Positions 1 through 8,715 of a stretch of 64,000 nucleotides of DNA are shown one piece after another. The notes beneath the pieces are model-generated. The model did no database searches. It saw only the letters and a list, made by a program, of their open reading frames with translations, and was not told the DNA's origin. The stretch comes from Ferrovibrio sp046297895 (GTDB lineage Bacteria > Pseudomonadota > Alphaproteobacteria > Ferrovibrionales > Ferrovibrionaceae): the NCBI RefSeq assembly GCF_046297895.1, contig NZ_JBKBHC010000002.1:310001-374000 (forward strand), written 5' to 3'. Position 1 is the first letter of the stretch. Each line of letters opens with the position of its first letter. Made by a program: the position numbers and the translations under genes.

Positions 1-961
1 TGGTGTCGCGACCGTCGATGCGCAGGCCGGTATCGAGGATGTTGAAGCGCACGACCTTGGCTTCCAGGTCCTTGAAGGCATCGGAAACATCGACCGGATT
101 GGCCTCGCCCTCGGCGAACAGCGCCTTGGCCTTGGCTTTCACCTCGGCCACCTTGGCGTAGCGGGCCTGCTTGACTTTTTCCTGGTAGGCGACGCGCAGC
201 TCGGCCTCGATGCCGGATTCCTCCAGCTTCTTCAGCGCGGCTTCGTAGCCGGCGCGCTCGGACAGCGGCATCGGCTCCTTGGCGGCGCGCTCCGCCAGGC
301 CGATGATCGCCTCGATCACGGGCTGAAAACCCTTGTGACCATGCATCACGGCGCCGAGCATGACGTCTTCCGGCAACTGCTGGGCTTCCGATTCCACCAT
401 CAGCACGGCGTCGGCAGTGCCGGCGACGACGAGATCGAGCTTGGAATCGGCCATCTGCGACTTGGTCGGGTTCAGCACATATTCGCCGTTGATATAGGCA
501 ACGCGTGCGGCGCCGATCGGGCCCATGAAGGGAATGCCCGAAATGGTGAGCGCGGCCGAGGCGCCAACCATGGCGACGATATCGGGATCGTTCTCCATGT
601 CGTGCGACAGAACGGTGGCGACCACCTGGGTCTCATTGCGGAAACCCTCGGCAAAGAGCGGGCGGATCGGGCGGTCGATCAGGCGGGAGACCAGCGTCTC
701 CTTCTCGCTCGGACGGCCTTCGCGCTTGAAGAAGCCGCCGGGGATCTTGCCCGCAGCGAAGGTCTTCTCCTGGTAATTCACGGTGAGCGGGAAAAAGTCC
801 TGCCCCGGCTTGGCCTGCTTCGCGGCAACGGCGGTGCACAGCACGATGGTGTCGCCATAGGTCACCATCACGGCGCCATCGGCCTGACGGGCGATCTTGC
901 CGGTTTCGATCACGAGCTTGCGCCCGCCCCACATCAATTCGGTTTTGTGGATGTTGAACAT
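1..961 (-). CDS. pnp: Polyribonucleotide nucleotidyltransferase (PNPase), 3' end outside the window
   Basis: PNPase degrades RNA 3' to 5' by phosphorolysis and is a cytoplasmic RNA-decay enzyme, often part of the degradosome. About 320 N-terminal residues are visible. The protein begins MFNIHKTELMWGGRKLVIET, typical of PNPase, and includes the first RNase PH domain (YGDTIVLCTAV, RLIDRPIRPLF, NPTKSQMADSKLDLVVAGT). The frame stays open to the window edge, where GLRIDGRDT of the second RNase PH domain starts, so the KH and S1 domains lie outside. The ATG at 961 has a strong purine-rich ribosome binding site (AAGGAAGAAGG). It follows rpsO on the same strand, the classic rpsO-pnp order, with 267 bases between them that hold hairpins. 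Confidence 0.97.
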   Translation of the reverse strand, partial: MFNIHKTELMWGGRKLVIETGKIARQADGAVMVTYGDTIVLCTAVAAKQAKPGQDFFPLTVNYQEKTFAAGKIPGGFFKREGRPSEKETLVSRLIDRPIRPLFAEGFRNETQVVATVLSHDMENDPDIVAMVGASAALTISGIPFMGPIGAARVAYINGEYVLNPTKSQMADSKLDLVVAGTADAVLMVESEAQQLPEDVMLGAVMHGHKGFQPVIEAIIGLAERAAKEPMPLSERAGYEAALKKLEESGIEAELRVAYQEKVKQARYAKVAEVKAKAKALFAEGEANPVDVSDAFKDLEAKVVRFNILDTGLRIDGRDT

Positions 962-1132
962 ATTGACCTTCTTCCTTCTGAAGCACTGCAGTCCCTGACT
1001 GGCAGCGCCCGGCGGAACGGCGCCCATCGCCTTCCGCCCGGCCGATGCGGCTGATCGTCAGCCGGCCTCGGCAAACCGGCATTGCGGGCCCATCCCGAAT
1101 GCCGGCCTGTCCGGACTATGCCCGAAACACCG

Positions 1133-1168
1133 ACGCCCGCCCCCGGCTGAAGCACCGAAGGCGGGCGT
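1133..1168 (-). other. Stem-loop between rpsO and pnp
   Basis: A 9-bp perfect stem (1133-1141 with 1160-1168; ACGCCCGCC/GGCGGGCGT) encloses an 18-base loop in the rpsO-pnp spacer. On the minus strand it is followed by CGGTGTTTCG, which has no real T-run. In E. coli this spacer holds a partial terminator and RNase III/RNase E processing sites that mediate PNPase autocontrol. A similar role here is inference. A weak terminator or a stabilising hairpin are the alternatives. Confidence 0.45.
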
Positions 1169-1189
1169 GGCATGTCGTGTCCGGAATAC

Positions 1190-1221
1190 GGCCGCTCGCG
1201 GTGTCTGTCGCGCCAGCGGCC
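1190..1221 (-). other. Stem-loop just after rpsO
   Basis: A 7-bp inverted repeat (1190-1196 with 1215-1221; GGCCGCT/AGCGGCC) begins eight bases beyond the rpsO stop codon on the minus strand. No T-run follows. It is probably a 3'-end stabilising or processing hairpin for the rpsO message rather than a terminator, because pnp follows in the same direction. Confidence 0.35.
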
Positions 1222-1228
1222 ATAATCT

Positions 1229-1498
1229 TTACTTGCGAAGACCCAGGCGCTGGATCAGCGCGTCATAACGCGCCGGATCGGTACGCTTGAGATAGTCGAG
1301 CAGGCTGCGGCGCTTGCTGACCATCATCAGCAGGCCGCGACGCGAATGCACGTCTTTCTTGTGGGTCTTGAAGTGTTCGGTGAGGTTGTTGATGCGCTCG
1401 GTGAGCAGGGCCACCTGGACATCCGGCGAACCGGTGTCGCCCTTCTTGGTGGCGAATTCAGAAACCAGCGCGGTCTTGCGCTCGGCAGTAATGGTCAT
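1229..1498 (-). CDS. rpsO: 30S ribosomal protein S15
   Basis: Primary rRNA-binding protein of the small subunit; it binds the central domain of 16S rRNA and starts platform assembly. The 89-residue product has the usual length, and the family pattern GDTGSPDVQVALLTERI followed by HSRRGLLMMVSKRRSLLDYL is intact. It lies 18 bases after truB and upstream of pnp on the same strand, the standard proteobacterial order. Confidence 0.98.
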   Translation of the reverse strand: MTITAERKTALVSEFATKKGDTGSPDVQVALLTERINNLTEHFKTHKKDVHSRRGLLMMVSKRRSLLDYLKRTDPARYDALIQRLGLRK

Positions 1499-1516
1499 GC
1501 GACTAACTCCGCGACA

Positions 1517-2422
1517 TCATAGGTTGAACAAACGCAGCGGCCGGACCTCGTCGGCGAGACGCTCGGCAATTCCAACGGCCTTGCCGTCGGCTTTCACCAG
1601 CATTTCTCCTTCCGGCGGGAGTCCGGGGGCCGCCAACGCGATCCGGATCGACTGGCCGTGCCTGAGGCGGTCGGCCTGGGGGCCGGTCACAACCAGGGCC
1701 GGGATGTCGTCCAGCGCGGTTTCAACCGGCAGCAGATACGCGTGCGCGGCGTCCTTTTGGCACAGTTCCTCCAGCGAATCCAGCGAAAACGCCCGGGATT
1801 CGTCATAGCGGCCGACCCGGGTGCGGCGCAGGGCGGCGACATGGCCGAAACAGCCCAGGACTTCGCCGAAATCCCGCGCCAGGGCCCGCACATAGGCCCC
1901 CTTGCCGCAATCGACCTCGAAGACGGCATGGTCCGGATCAGGAACATCGATCAACCTCAGGGCATCGATCCGGATCGGCCGGGGGGCCAGTTCCGGCGCC
2001 TGCCCGGCCCGGGCCAGGTCGTAGGCCCGCTCGCCCGCCACCTTGAGGGCCGAATAGGCCGGCGGGCGCTGCATGATCTCGCCCACGAAACCCGGCAGCA
2101 TGGCCTCGATGGCGGGCCGGGTCGGCCGCACATCCGAGCGGGCGATCACAGGGCCTTCGGCGTCGTCGGTGCTGGTGGCCTCGCCCCAGCGCACGGTGAA
2201 ACGGTAGGTTTTGCCCGAACCCATCACATAGGCCACGGTCTTGGTCGCCTCGCCCAACGCGATCGGCAGGATGCCGCTGGCGAGCGGATCAAGCGTGCCG
2301 CCATGGCCGGCCTTGGCCGCCTGGGTCAGGCGGCGCACTTTGGCGAGGCACTGGGTCGAGGTCAGACCAAGCGGCTTGTCGACGATCACCCAGCCATGGA
2401 CCGGGCGGCCCCTACGCTTCAT
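1517..2422 (-). CDS. truB: tRNA pseudouridine(55) synthase
   Basis: Converts U55 of the T-loop of tRNAs to pseudouridine. The 301-residue protein carries the catalytic motif GHGGTLDPLASGILP, with the active-site Asp in LDP, and the family motif KTYRFTVRWGEATSTDD. The N-terminus (HGWVIVDKPLGLTS) matches the start of the family. It lies between rbfA (12 bases upstream) and rpsO in the long translation operon, so it is probably cotranscribed. Confidence 0.96.
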   Translation of the reverse strand: MKRRGRPVHGWVIVDKPLGLTSTQCLAKVRRLTQAAKAGHGGTLDPLASGILPIALGEATKTVAYVMGSGKTYRFTVRWGEATSTDDAEGPVIARSDVRPTRPAIEAMLPGFVGEIMQRPPAYSALKVAGERAYDLARAGQAPELAPRPIRIDALRLIDVPDPDHAVFEVDCGKGAYVRALARDFGEVLGCFGHVAALRRTRVGRYDESRAFSLDSLEELCQKDAAHAYLLPVETALDDIPALVVTGPQADRLRHGQSIRIALAAPGLPPEGEMLVKADGKAVGIAERLADEVRPLRLFNL

Positions 2423-2434
2423 AGGAACCGCGCT

Positions 2435-2926
2435 TCATTCCTCGGTCTCGTCGTCGGCCGGTTTCTTCAGGTCGGCCTGCACGGCGGGATGCTTCAGCGC
2501 ACGTTCCACCCGGGCCGCCTCGTCAAAGCTTTCATCCAGCTTGAAGGAAAAACTCGGCGCCAGACGCAGATTGATGCGGTGGGCGGCCTCGGTACGGATA
2601 TAGGCCTGGGCGCGGTTCAGCGCGGCGATCGTCTTGGTGGCATCTTCACCACCCAGCGGCATCACGAAGGCGGTGGCATTGCGCAGGTCGGGACTGATGC
2701 GCACCTCGGTGACGGTAACGGACACCCCGTCGATCAGATCGGGATCGCGGAAATGGCCGCGCAGCAGGATGTCGCTCAGGATATGGCGCAGTTCCTCGCC
2801 GACCCTGAGCTGCCGCTGGCTGCGGCCGCCGGGCAGATCGGCCTGGGAGCGGCCCCCTTGCGAGCGCCCTCCCTGCGAACGGCCGCCGCGCGCGCCGCTA
2901 TGGGCGCCCTTGCTGCGCTGTGCCAT
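2435..2926 (-). CDS. rbfA: 30S ribosome-binding factor A with a repetitive N-terminal extension
   Basis: Late 16S rRNA maturation factor that binds free 30S subunits and is needed for cold adaptation. The core begins near residue 37 (QRQLRVGEELRHILSDI), has the KH-like fold signature SPDLRNATAFVMPLGGE and ends with the usual acidic tail. Ahead of it, the 163-residue frame has about 35 extra residues containing GGRSQ repeated in tandem. The ATG at 2926 has a GGAG site about nine bases upstream. A start inside the extension is possible. It lies 30 bases after infB and 12 before truB. Confidence 0.92.
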   Translation of the reverse strand: MAQRSKGAHSGARGGRSQGGRSQGGRSQADLPGGRSQRQLRVGEELRHILSDILLRGHFRDPDLIDGVSVTVTEVRISPDLRNATAFVMPLGGEDATKTIAALNRAQAYIRTEAAHRINLRLAPSFSFKLDESFDEAARVERALKHPAVQADLKKPADDETEE

Positions 2927-2956
2927 GGCCCATCACTCCGTCGGACGGCGGCGGGC

Positions 2957-5791
2957 TCAGAGCTCGCGCGCCACGCTCTCGAGTTCGAAACACTCGATCA
3001 TGTCGCCCTGCTTGATGTCGTCGTAGTTTTCGAACGACATGCCGCAATCCATGCCCTGCTTGACCTCGCGGACATCGTCCTTGAAGCGCTTGAGCGTGGA
3101 GAGCTGCCCCTCGTGGATGACAACGTTGTCGCGCAGCAGGCGCACCTTGGCGCCGCGCTTGACCAGGCCTTCGGTGACCATGCAGCCCGCAACCTTGCCG
3201 ACCTTGGTGATGTTGAACACCTCGCGGATTTCGGCATAGCCGAGGAAGCGTTCGCGGATCGACGGCGCCAGCATGCCCGACAGCAGGGCCTTCAGGTCAT
3301 CCAGCACGTTGTAGATGATCGAGTAGTAGCGGATGTCGACGCCATCGCGCTCGGCCATTTCACGTGCCTGCTTGGAAGCACGGACGTTGAAGCCGATGAT
3401 GGCGCCCTTGGAGGCCGCTGCCAGCGCGATGTCGGATTCGCTGATCGCGCCGACAGCGCCATGCAGAATGCGCACGCTGACTTCATCGGTGGCCAGTTTC
3501 TGCGCCGCGCCGATGATCGCCTCCAGCGAGCCCTGCACGTCGGTCTTGACCACGATCGGCAGCTCCTTCTGCTCGCCGGCCTTGATCTTGGCGAACATCT
3601 GGTCGAGCGAGCCGCGCGCCGAGATGGCGCTCCTGGCCTCGCGCTGCTTGCGCTCGCGGAACTCGGCGACTTCGCGGGCGCGCGCCTCGTTGTCGACGAC
3701 GACGAATTCATCGCCGGCCTCGGGCGTGCCCTGCAGGCCGAGCACTTCCACGGGCACGGCCGGACCGGCCGACACGGCGTTCTTGCCGTGATCGTCAATC
3801 AGGGCGCGCACGCGGCCCCAGGATGAGCCGGCGACGAACACGTCGCCGACATGCAACGTGCCGCGCTGTACAAGCACGGTGGCGACCGAGCCGCGGCCGC
3901 GTTCCAACTTGGCTTCCACCACCACGCCCTCGGCGCGACGGTCGGGATTGGCCTTGAGATCGAGGATTTCCGCCTGCAGCAGGATGGCTTCTTCCAGGGT
4001 GTCGAGGCCCTTCCTGGTCTTGGCCGAAACCTCGATTGACTGCACTTCGCCGCCCATCTGCTCGACCACGATCTCGTGGTTCAGCAGCTCCTGCCGCACC
4101 TTTTGCGGGTTGGCCTGCGGCTTGTCGCATTTGTTGATCGCCACGACGATCGGTACGCCGGCCGCCTTGGCATGATGGATCGCCTCCACCGTCTGCGGCA
4201 TCACGCTGTCGTCGGCGGCAACCACCAGAACCACGATGTCGGTGACCTTGGCGCCGCGGGCGCGCATCTGCGTGAAGGCCTCGTGGCCCGGCGTGTCGAG
4301 AAAGGTAATCGCCTTGCCGGACTTCAGGTGCACCTGATAGGCGCCGATATGCTGGGTGATGCCGCCGGCTTCGCCGCTGACCACGTCGGTCTGACGCAGG
4401 GCATCGAGCAGCGAGGTCTTGCCGTGGTCGACATGGCCCATGACGGTGACGACCGGCGGACGCGGCAGCAGCGTCTCCTCGACGTCCTTCTCGCCGCCCA
4501 GGCCAAGCTCGACATCGGACTCCGCCACGCGCTGCACGCGATGGCCGAATTCGCCCACCACCAGTTCGGCGGTATCGGCATCGATGGTCTGGTTGATGGT
4601 GGCCATCACGCCCATTTTCATCAGGGCCTTGATCACATCCACGCCGCGCTCGGCCATGCGGTTGGCCAGTTCCTGCACGGTGATGGTCTCGGGGATCACC
4701 ACGTCGCGCAGGATCTTCTGCTGCTCGGTGGCGCCCTGGTGCATGGCGCGCTTCTCGCGTTCGATGCGGCGGCGGAACGAAGCCACCGAACGCACGCGCT
4801 CGTTTTCGTCCAGCGCGCTGGTGACGCTGAGCTTGCCGGCGCGGCGCTGCGCGCCGTCGCGTCCGCGGCTTGGCGCGGCCTTGGCCGGTGCAGCCTTGCC
4901 GCCGGCGCCGCGGCGCTTGCTGCCGCCTTCTTCATCGTCGTCCACGGCAACGCGGGCGCCGATTGGCGCAGCGCCGGGAGCGGCCTCGGTGCCGACGGTT
5001 TCCGGCGCGTTCAGGCGACGGGCCGCTTCGGCCTCGGCTTTCTTGCGCGCCTCTTCCTCGGCGCGCTTGCGCGCATCCTCGTCGGCCTGGCGGCGCAGGG
5101 CGGCCTCGCGCTCGGCATGAACGCGGGACAGTTCCTCCTGCCGGCGGCGCATATCCTCTTCGGCCACGCGCCGCATCTCGGCGAATTTGCGGCGCTCATC
5201 CTCGTTGACGCGGCCACGCGCCTGGCGCTCCTCGTCCGACATCGGCTTGAGCACCATGCCGGTTGGGCGCTGCGGGCGCTGCGCGGCGGCACCGCGGCCC
5301 GGGCGCACATCGCCGGTCGGCTGCGCCGTCATGCGCGGGCCGCTATGGCCCGCCTCCGCGCGCGGGGCGGCGGCGGCCGGCTTGCTTTCGGTCTCGGCTG
5401 CCGGAGCCGAGGCGGCCGGCTTGGCGGCGACCTTGGCCGCTTCGGCGGCGCGCGCGGCAGCCTCCTCGGCGGCCTTGGCCGCCTTGGCAGCATCGTGCTC
5501 GGCGAATTTCTCGCTCAAGGACGGTACATGCACGCTGGGCGCGGCGACTTTCGGCGCGGCAGGCTTGGCTGCGGGCGCCGGCGTCGCAGCAGCCGGAGCG
5601 GCTTCGGCTTTGCCGGCAGCGGCGCCAGGCGGCACGATGGTGCGCTTCTTGCGCACCTCCACCGTCACCGCCTTGGTCCTGCCATGGCTAAAGCTCTGGC
5701 GCACCTGGCCGGTCTCGACGGTTTTCTTCAGCTCCAGCCGCTTGGGCCGTGCCGCCGCCTTGTCCTTGTCCTGCTCGTTCACGTCGCTCAT
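2957..5791 (-). CDS. infB: Translation initiation factor IF-2
   Basis: GTPase that brings fMet-tRNA to the 30S subunit and promotes subunit joining. The protein has 944 residues. A basic N-terminal segment is followed by a long Ala/Lys/Glu/Arg-rich linker (about residues 50-340), then an IF2_N module (ETITVQELANRMAERGVDV). The G domain follows, with G1 GHVDHGKTS near residue 446, G3 DTPGHEAF and G4 NKCD, and then domains II-IV. The length suits the long alphaproteobacterial form. Upstream are ylxR and nusA and downstream rbfA, the conserved rimP-nusA-infB order. Confidence 0.98.
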   Translation of the reverse strand: MSDVNEQDKDKAAARPKRLELKKTVETGQVRQSFSHGRTKAVTVEVRKKRTIVPPGAAAGKAEAAPAAATPAPAAKPAAPKVAAPSVHVPSLSEKFAEHDAAKAAKAAEEAAARAAEAAKVAAKPAASAPAAETESKPAAAAPRAEAGHSGPRMTAQPTGDVRPGRGAAAQRPQRPTGMVLKPMSDEERQARGRVNEDERRKFAEMRRVAEEDMRRRQEELSRVHAEREAALRRQADEDARKRAEEEARKKAEAEAARRLNAPETVGTEAAPGAAPIGARVAVDDDEEGGSKRRGAGGKAAPAKAAPSRGRDGAQRRAGKLSVTSALDENERVRSVASFRRRIEREKRAMHQGATEQQKILRDVVIPETITVQELANRMAERGVDVIKALMKMGVMATINQTIDADTAELVVGEFGHRVQRVAESDVELGLGGEKDVEETLLPRPPVVTVMGHVDHGKTSLLDALRQTDVVSGEAGGITQHIGAYQVHLKSGKAITFLDTPGHEAFTQMRARGAKVTDIVVLVVAADDSVMPQTVEAIHHAKAAGVPIVVAINKCDKPQANPQKVRQELLNHEIVVEQMGGEVQSIEVSAKTRKGLDTLEEAILLQAEILDLKANPDRRAEGVVVEAKLERGRGSVATVLVQRGTLHVGDVFVAGSSWGRVRALIDDHGKNAVSAGPAVPVEVLGLQGTPEAGDEFVVVDNEARAREVAEFRERKQREARSAISARGSLDQMFAKIKAGEQKELPIVVKTDVQGSLEAIIGAAQKLATDEVSVRILHGAVGAISESDIALAAASKGAIIGFNVRASKQAREMAERDGVDIRYYSIIYNVLDDLKALLSGMLAPSIRERFLGYAEIREVFNITKVGKVAGCMVTEGLVKRGAKVRLLRDNVVIHEGQLSTLKRFKDDVREVKQGMDCGMSFENYDDIKQGDMIECFELESVAREL

Positions 5792-5917
5792 ACAGTCCGC
5801 TTCCGCCTACCGCTCAAAAACCATCCGCATCGGTCCGATGCATTAAACCCTGTTCCGCGGCGCACCAGCCATGGCGCGCCCCGGGTGATGACACCGCCCA
5901 CCCAGCCCGTCAACCGC

Positions 5918-6388
5918 CTATCGTGCGGCCTCGACCAGCCTGGCGAGCAATGCCAGATCGGCCGCAAGGCGGCCGGTGAACGGCGTGCGCCTCAGCGCCA
6001 GCCGCCCCAGACCGAGCGAACCGGCATCGGCAAGCAGCACGTCGCCACCCACCGTTGCGGCCCCTTCGGCCATTACCAGCCCGGCACGCCGGGCTTTTTC
6101 GACCTGGGCCGCGACATGCGCCATCCAGGCCGTCACGCTGCGGGTCGCCAGATCATCCGGCACCTGCAGCCTGCGTTTCGCGCCGCGGGCGAAGGCGCCC
6201 TTGGCCCTGGCCGCCGCCACCGCATCGGGCCCCGGCGCCAGCCAGAGGCCGCGGCCGGGCAGCCGATGCGCCGGATCCGGCACCACCGCGCCGGCCGCAT
6301 CGACGGCGAAGCGCAGCAGGTGGTCCGGCTTTGCGCGCAGGCCGCTGAGCAAACAGCGGCGCTGCGGACCAGCCTTGCCGTCAGGCAT
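5918..6388 (-). CDS. YlxR-family (DUF448) RNA-binding protein with a short degenerate L7Ae-like tail
   Basis: Small nucleic-acid-binding protein of the nusA-infB operon. The 156-residue product starts MPDGKAGPQRRCLLSGLRAK, the YlxR signature, followed by HLLRFAVD and the RLPGRGLWL turn. Alphaproteobacterial homologues often add an L7Ae-like domain. Here the C-terminus (VEKARRAGLVMAEGA onward) resembles its start but is short and poorly conserved. The ATG at 6388 overlaps the nusA stop by eight bases, which favours translational coupling. A longer reading extending into nusA was rejected. Confidence 0.85.
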   Translation of the reverse strand: MPDGKAGPQRRCLLSGLRAKPDHLLRFAVDAAGAVVPDPAHRLPGRGLWLAPGPDAVAAARAKGAFARGAKRRLQVPDDLATRSVTAWMAHVAAQVEKARRAGLVMAEGAATVGGDVLLADAGSLGLGRLALRRTPFTGRLAADLALLARLVEAAR

Positions 6389-7913
6389 CCGCCTGGCCGG
6401 CACCGTCCTCTTCGCCCTCGAACCAGTGCTGACGCGCCGCCATGATGATGGCGTTCGCATCCTCATTCGACAGCCCCTCGCCGACGATTTCCTGCAATTC
6501 GTCGCCGGCCAGGTCACCCAGGTCGTCCAGCGTCTTGACGCCCTTCTCGCCGAGCGCGACCAGCATCGCGGGCGTCAGGCCCTCGATCCCGGCCACCTCG
6601 TCGCTGACGCCCAGCGCCTTGCGCTTGTCCTCGAATTCGGAGTTGCGCTTCTCGATGTATTCCAGTGCCCGCTCGTGCAGTTCGTTGGCGATATCGCCGT
6701 CGAAGCCCTCGATCTCGGCCAGCTCCTCGACCGGCAGATAGGCGAGTTCCTCGACCTTGGTGAAGCCTTCGGTGACCAGAAGCTGCGCCAGCGTCTCGTC
6801 AACATCCAGCGAGTCGATGAAGAGCTGGCTGCGCTCGCGGAATTCCTTCTGGCGGCGCTCGGACTCTTCTTCCTCGGTCAGGATGTCGATGTCATAGCCG
6901 GTGAGCTGCGAGGCCAGACGCACATTCTGGCCGCGACGGCCGATGGCCAGCGAGAGCTGGTCGGTCGGCACCACGACTTCCACGGCATTGGCTTCTTCGT
7001 CCAGCACCACTTTGGCCACTTCGGCCGGGGCCAGCGCGTTGACGATAAAGGTGGCCGGATCGGGCGACCACTTGATGATGTCGATCTTCTCACCCTGCAG
7101 TTCGTTCACCACGGCCTGCACACGGCTGCCGCGCATACCGACGCAGGCGCCGACCGGATCGATCGAATTGTCGTTGGACAACACGGCGATCTTGGCGCGG
7201 CTGCCCGGATCGCGCGCCACGGCGCGGATCTCGATGATGCCGTCGTAAACTTCCGGCACTTCCTGGGCGAACAGCTTGGCCATGAACTGCGGATGCGAGC
7301 GCGACAGGAAAATCTGCGGCCCGCGCGGTTCGCGGCGCACATCGTAGATATAGGCGCGGCAGCGGTCGCCCTGGCGGAAGGTCTCGCGCGGCAGCAGCTC
7401 GTCGCGACGCAGGATCGCCTCGGCGCGACCCAGATCGATGGTGACGTTGCCGTATTCCACGCGCTTGACCAGGCCGTTCACGATCTCGCCGATACGGTCC
7501 TTGTATTCGTTGTACTGCCGCTCGCGCTCGGCCTCGCGCACCTTCTGCACGATCACCTGCTTGGCGGTCTGCGCGGCGATACGGCCGAAATCGATCGGCG
7601 GCAGCGGCTCGGCGATCACATCGCCCACCTGGGCGTCGGGATTGCGGCGCTGCGCCTCGATCACACCGATCTCGACGGCATCGTTTTCGATCTTGTCGAC
7701 CACCTGCAGATGCCGCTCCAGGCGGATCTCGCCGGTTTTGCGGTCGATCTCGGCATGGATGTCGTTCTCAAGGCCATAGCGCGAGCGCGCCGCCTTCTGG
7801 ATGGCATCTTCCATCGCCATCAGCACGACATCGCGCTCGATGGCCTTCTCGCGGGCCACGGCATCGGCCACCTGCAGCAGCTCGAGCCGGTTGAAACTGG
7901 TCACCGTTTCCAT
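6381..7913 (-). CDS. nusA: Transcription termination/antitermination protein NusA
   Basis: Binds RNA polymerase and nascent RNA and modulates pausing, termination and antitermination. The 510-residue protein has the N-terminal RNAP-binding domain, an S1 domain (YGNVTIDLGRAEAILRRDEL), two KH domains with GACVGMRGSRVQAVVNELQG and IGRRGQNVRLASQLTGYDI, and a C-terminal acidic helix-hairpin repeat region. It lies between rimP and ylxR. Its stop overlaps the ylxR start. Confidence 0.98.
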   Translation of the reverse strand: METVTSFNRLELLQVADAVAREKAIERDVVLMAMEDAIQKAARSRYGLENDIHAEIDRKTGEIRLERHLQVVDKIENDAVEIGVIEAQRRNPDAQVGDVIAEPLPPIDFGRIAAQTAKQVIVQKVREAERERQYNEYKDRIGEIVNGLVKRVEYGNVTIDLGRAEAILRRDELLPRETFRQGDRCRAYIYDVRREPRGPQIFLSRSHPQFMAKLFAQEVPEVYDGIIEIRAVARDPGSRAKIAVLSNDNSIDPVGACVGMRGSRVQAVVNELQGEKIDIIKWSPDPATFIVNALAPAEVAKVVLDEEANAVEVVVPTDQLSLAIGRRGQNVRLASQLTGYDIDILTEEEESERRQKEFRERSQLFIDSLDVDETLAQLLVTEGFTKVEELAYLPVEELAEIEGFDGDIANELHERALEYIEKRNSEFEDKRKALGVSDEVAGIEGLTPAMLVALGEKGVKTLDDLGDLAGDELQEIVGEGLSNEDANAIIMAARQHWFEGEEDGAGQADA

Positions 7914-7962
7914 TGTTCCTGTTCCTCGAACTCGTTACCCGTACAAATCCCTGATTGAAACT

Positions 7963-8499
7963 TCACTCTGCCGCGCCCTGCTGTACCCGATCCTGGCGGC
8001 CGGCCAGCGAGGCGGCGATCAGGTCGTCGGTGACGACCAGCTTGGCATTGGCGATCTCGGCCACCGGCAGCGACGTCTCCGCCCCGGATTCCTCGTCGGC
8101 CAGCAGCACAACATCGCCGCGCAGGCCCTTGAGACGGCCACGGAAGCGCTTGCGGCCCTCCAGCGGCCGGGCCAGCTCGATCTTGGCCTCGAAACTCTTG
8201 AAGCGCTCGAAATCGACCGGCTTCACCAGCGGGCGATCGAGGCCCGGCGAAGAAACCTCCAGCCGGTAGGCGCCGCTGATCGGGTCTTCCACGTCCAGCA
8301 GGGCGCTTACCGCACGGCTGACATCGGCGCAGTCTTCCACCGTGATGCCGCCGTCATGGGGGGCACCGCCGGTGTCGCGTTCGAACATGATCTGCAGCAC
8401 CGGCCGCTGGGCGCCAAGCAGCTTGACGCGCACCAGCTGGAAGCCCATGGCCTCCAGCGTGGGCGCAATCATGTCCGCAATCCGGGTCGCCGCATCCAT
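7963..8499 (-). CDS. rimP: Ribosome maturation factor RimP
   Basis: 30S assembly factor acting on the S12/S5 region. The 178-residue protein has the RimP N-domain (MGFQLVRVKLLG, MFERDTG) and the family motif YRLEVSSPGLDRPLVKPVDFERF, then an Sm-like C-terminal domain. It is first in the operon that runs through nusA and infB to rpsO. The upstream gene ends with its own terminator at 8586-8608, so the operon promoter should lie between about 8500 and 8585. Confidence 0.96.
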   Translation of the reverse strand: MDAATRIADMIAPTLEAMGFQLVRVKLLGAQRPVLQIMFERDTGGAPHDGGITVEDCADVSRAVSALLDVEDPISGAYRLEVSSPGLDRPLVKPVDFERFKSFEAKIELARPLEGRKRFRGRLKGLRGDVVLLADEESGAETSLPVAEIANAKLVVTDDLIAASLAGRQDRVQQGAAE

Positions 8500-8534
8500 G
8501 CGTGCGCAGTCGTCCTTAAAAACTCAGGTCTGAA

Positions 8535-8562
8535 ACCCGCCAGCCCGGTTCTGCCGGCGGGT
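8535..8562 (-). other. Stem-loop in the rimP leader
   Basis: A 7-bp inverted repeat (8535-8541 with 8556-8562; ACCCGCC/GGCGGGT) lies about 35 bases upstream of rimP on the minus strand, after the preceding terminator. It has only a short TTT downstream, so it is unlikely to be a full terminator. It could be a leader structure of the rimP-nusA-infB transcript. Function is unknown. Confidence 0.35.
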
Positions 8563-8585
8563 CGCTAAACCCATACGGCACAAAC

Positions 8586-8608
8586 AAAAAATGGGCCGAC
8601 CGGCCCAT
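8586..8608 (-). terminator. Rho-independent terminator after the cbtA-like gene
   Basis: On the minus strand a 7-bp GC-rich stem (8608-8602 with 8597-8591; ATGGGCC/GGCCCAT, 4-base loop) is followed directly by TTTTTGTTTG. This is a canonical intrinsic terminator. It separates the metK/trmB/cbtA-like transcription unit from the rimP-nusA-infB operon. Confidence 0.85.
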
Positions 8609-8715
8609 ATCCAATTTCCCGATCCGACCATGGACCAGGCCAGCAATGTCGGAGGCTGTTATAGCGGCAAATTCCGTCAATGCAAGGCTTTTCAGGCTGT
8701 GCGGGGGGCCCGGGC

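Noticed and set aside
1658..3826. Long plus-strand open frame opposite truB, rbfA and infB (about 720 codons)
   Set aside because: It is the antisense of well-identified genes, has no recognisable domain, and long antisense frames are expected in high-GC DNA with strong third-position bias.
4076..6445. Long plus-strand open frame opposite infB and ylxR (about 790 codons)
   Set aside because: Antisense to infB with low-complexity composition (Gly/Ala/His/Leu repeats) and no recognisable family.
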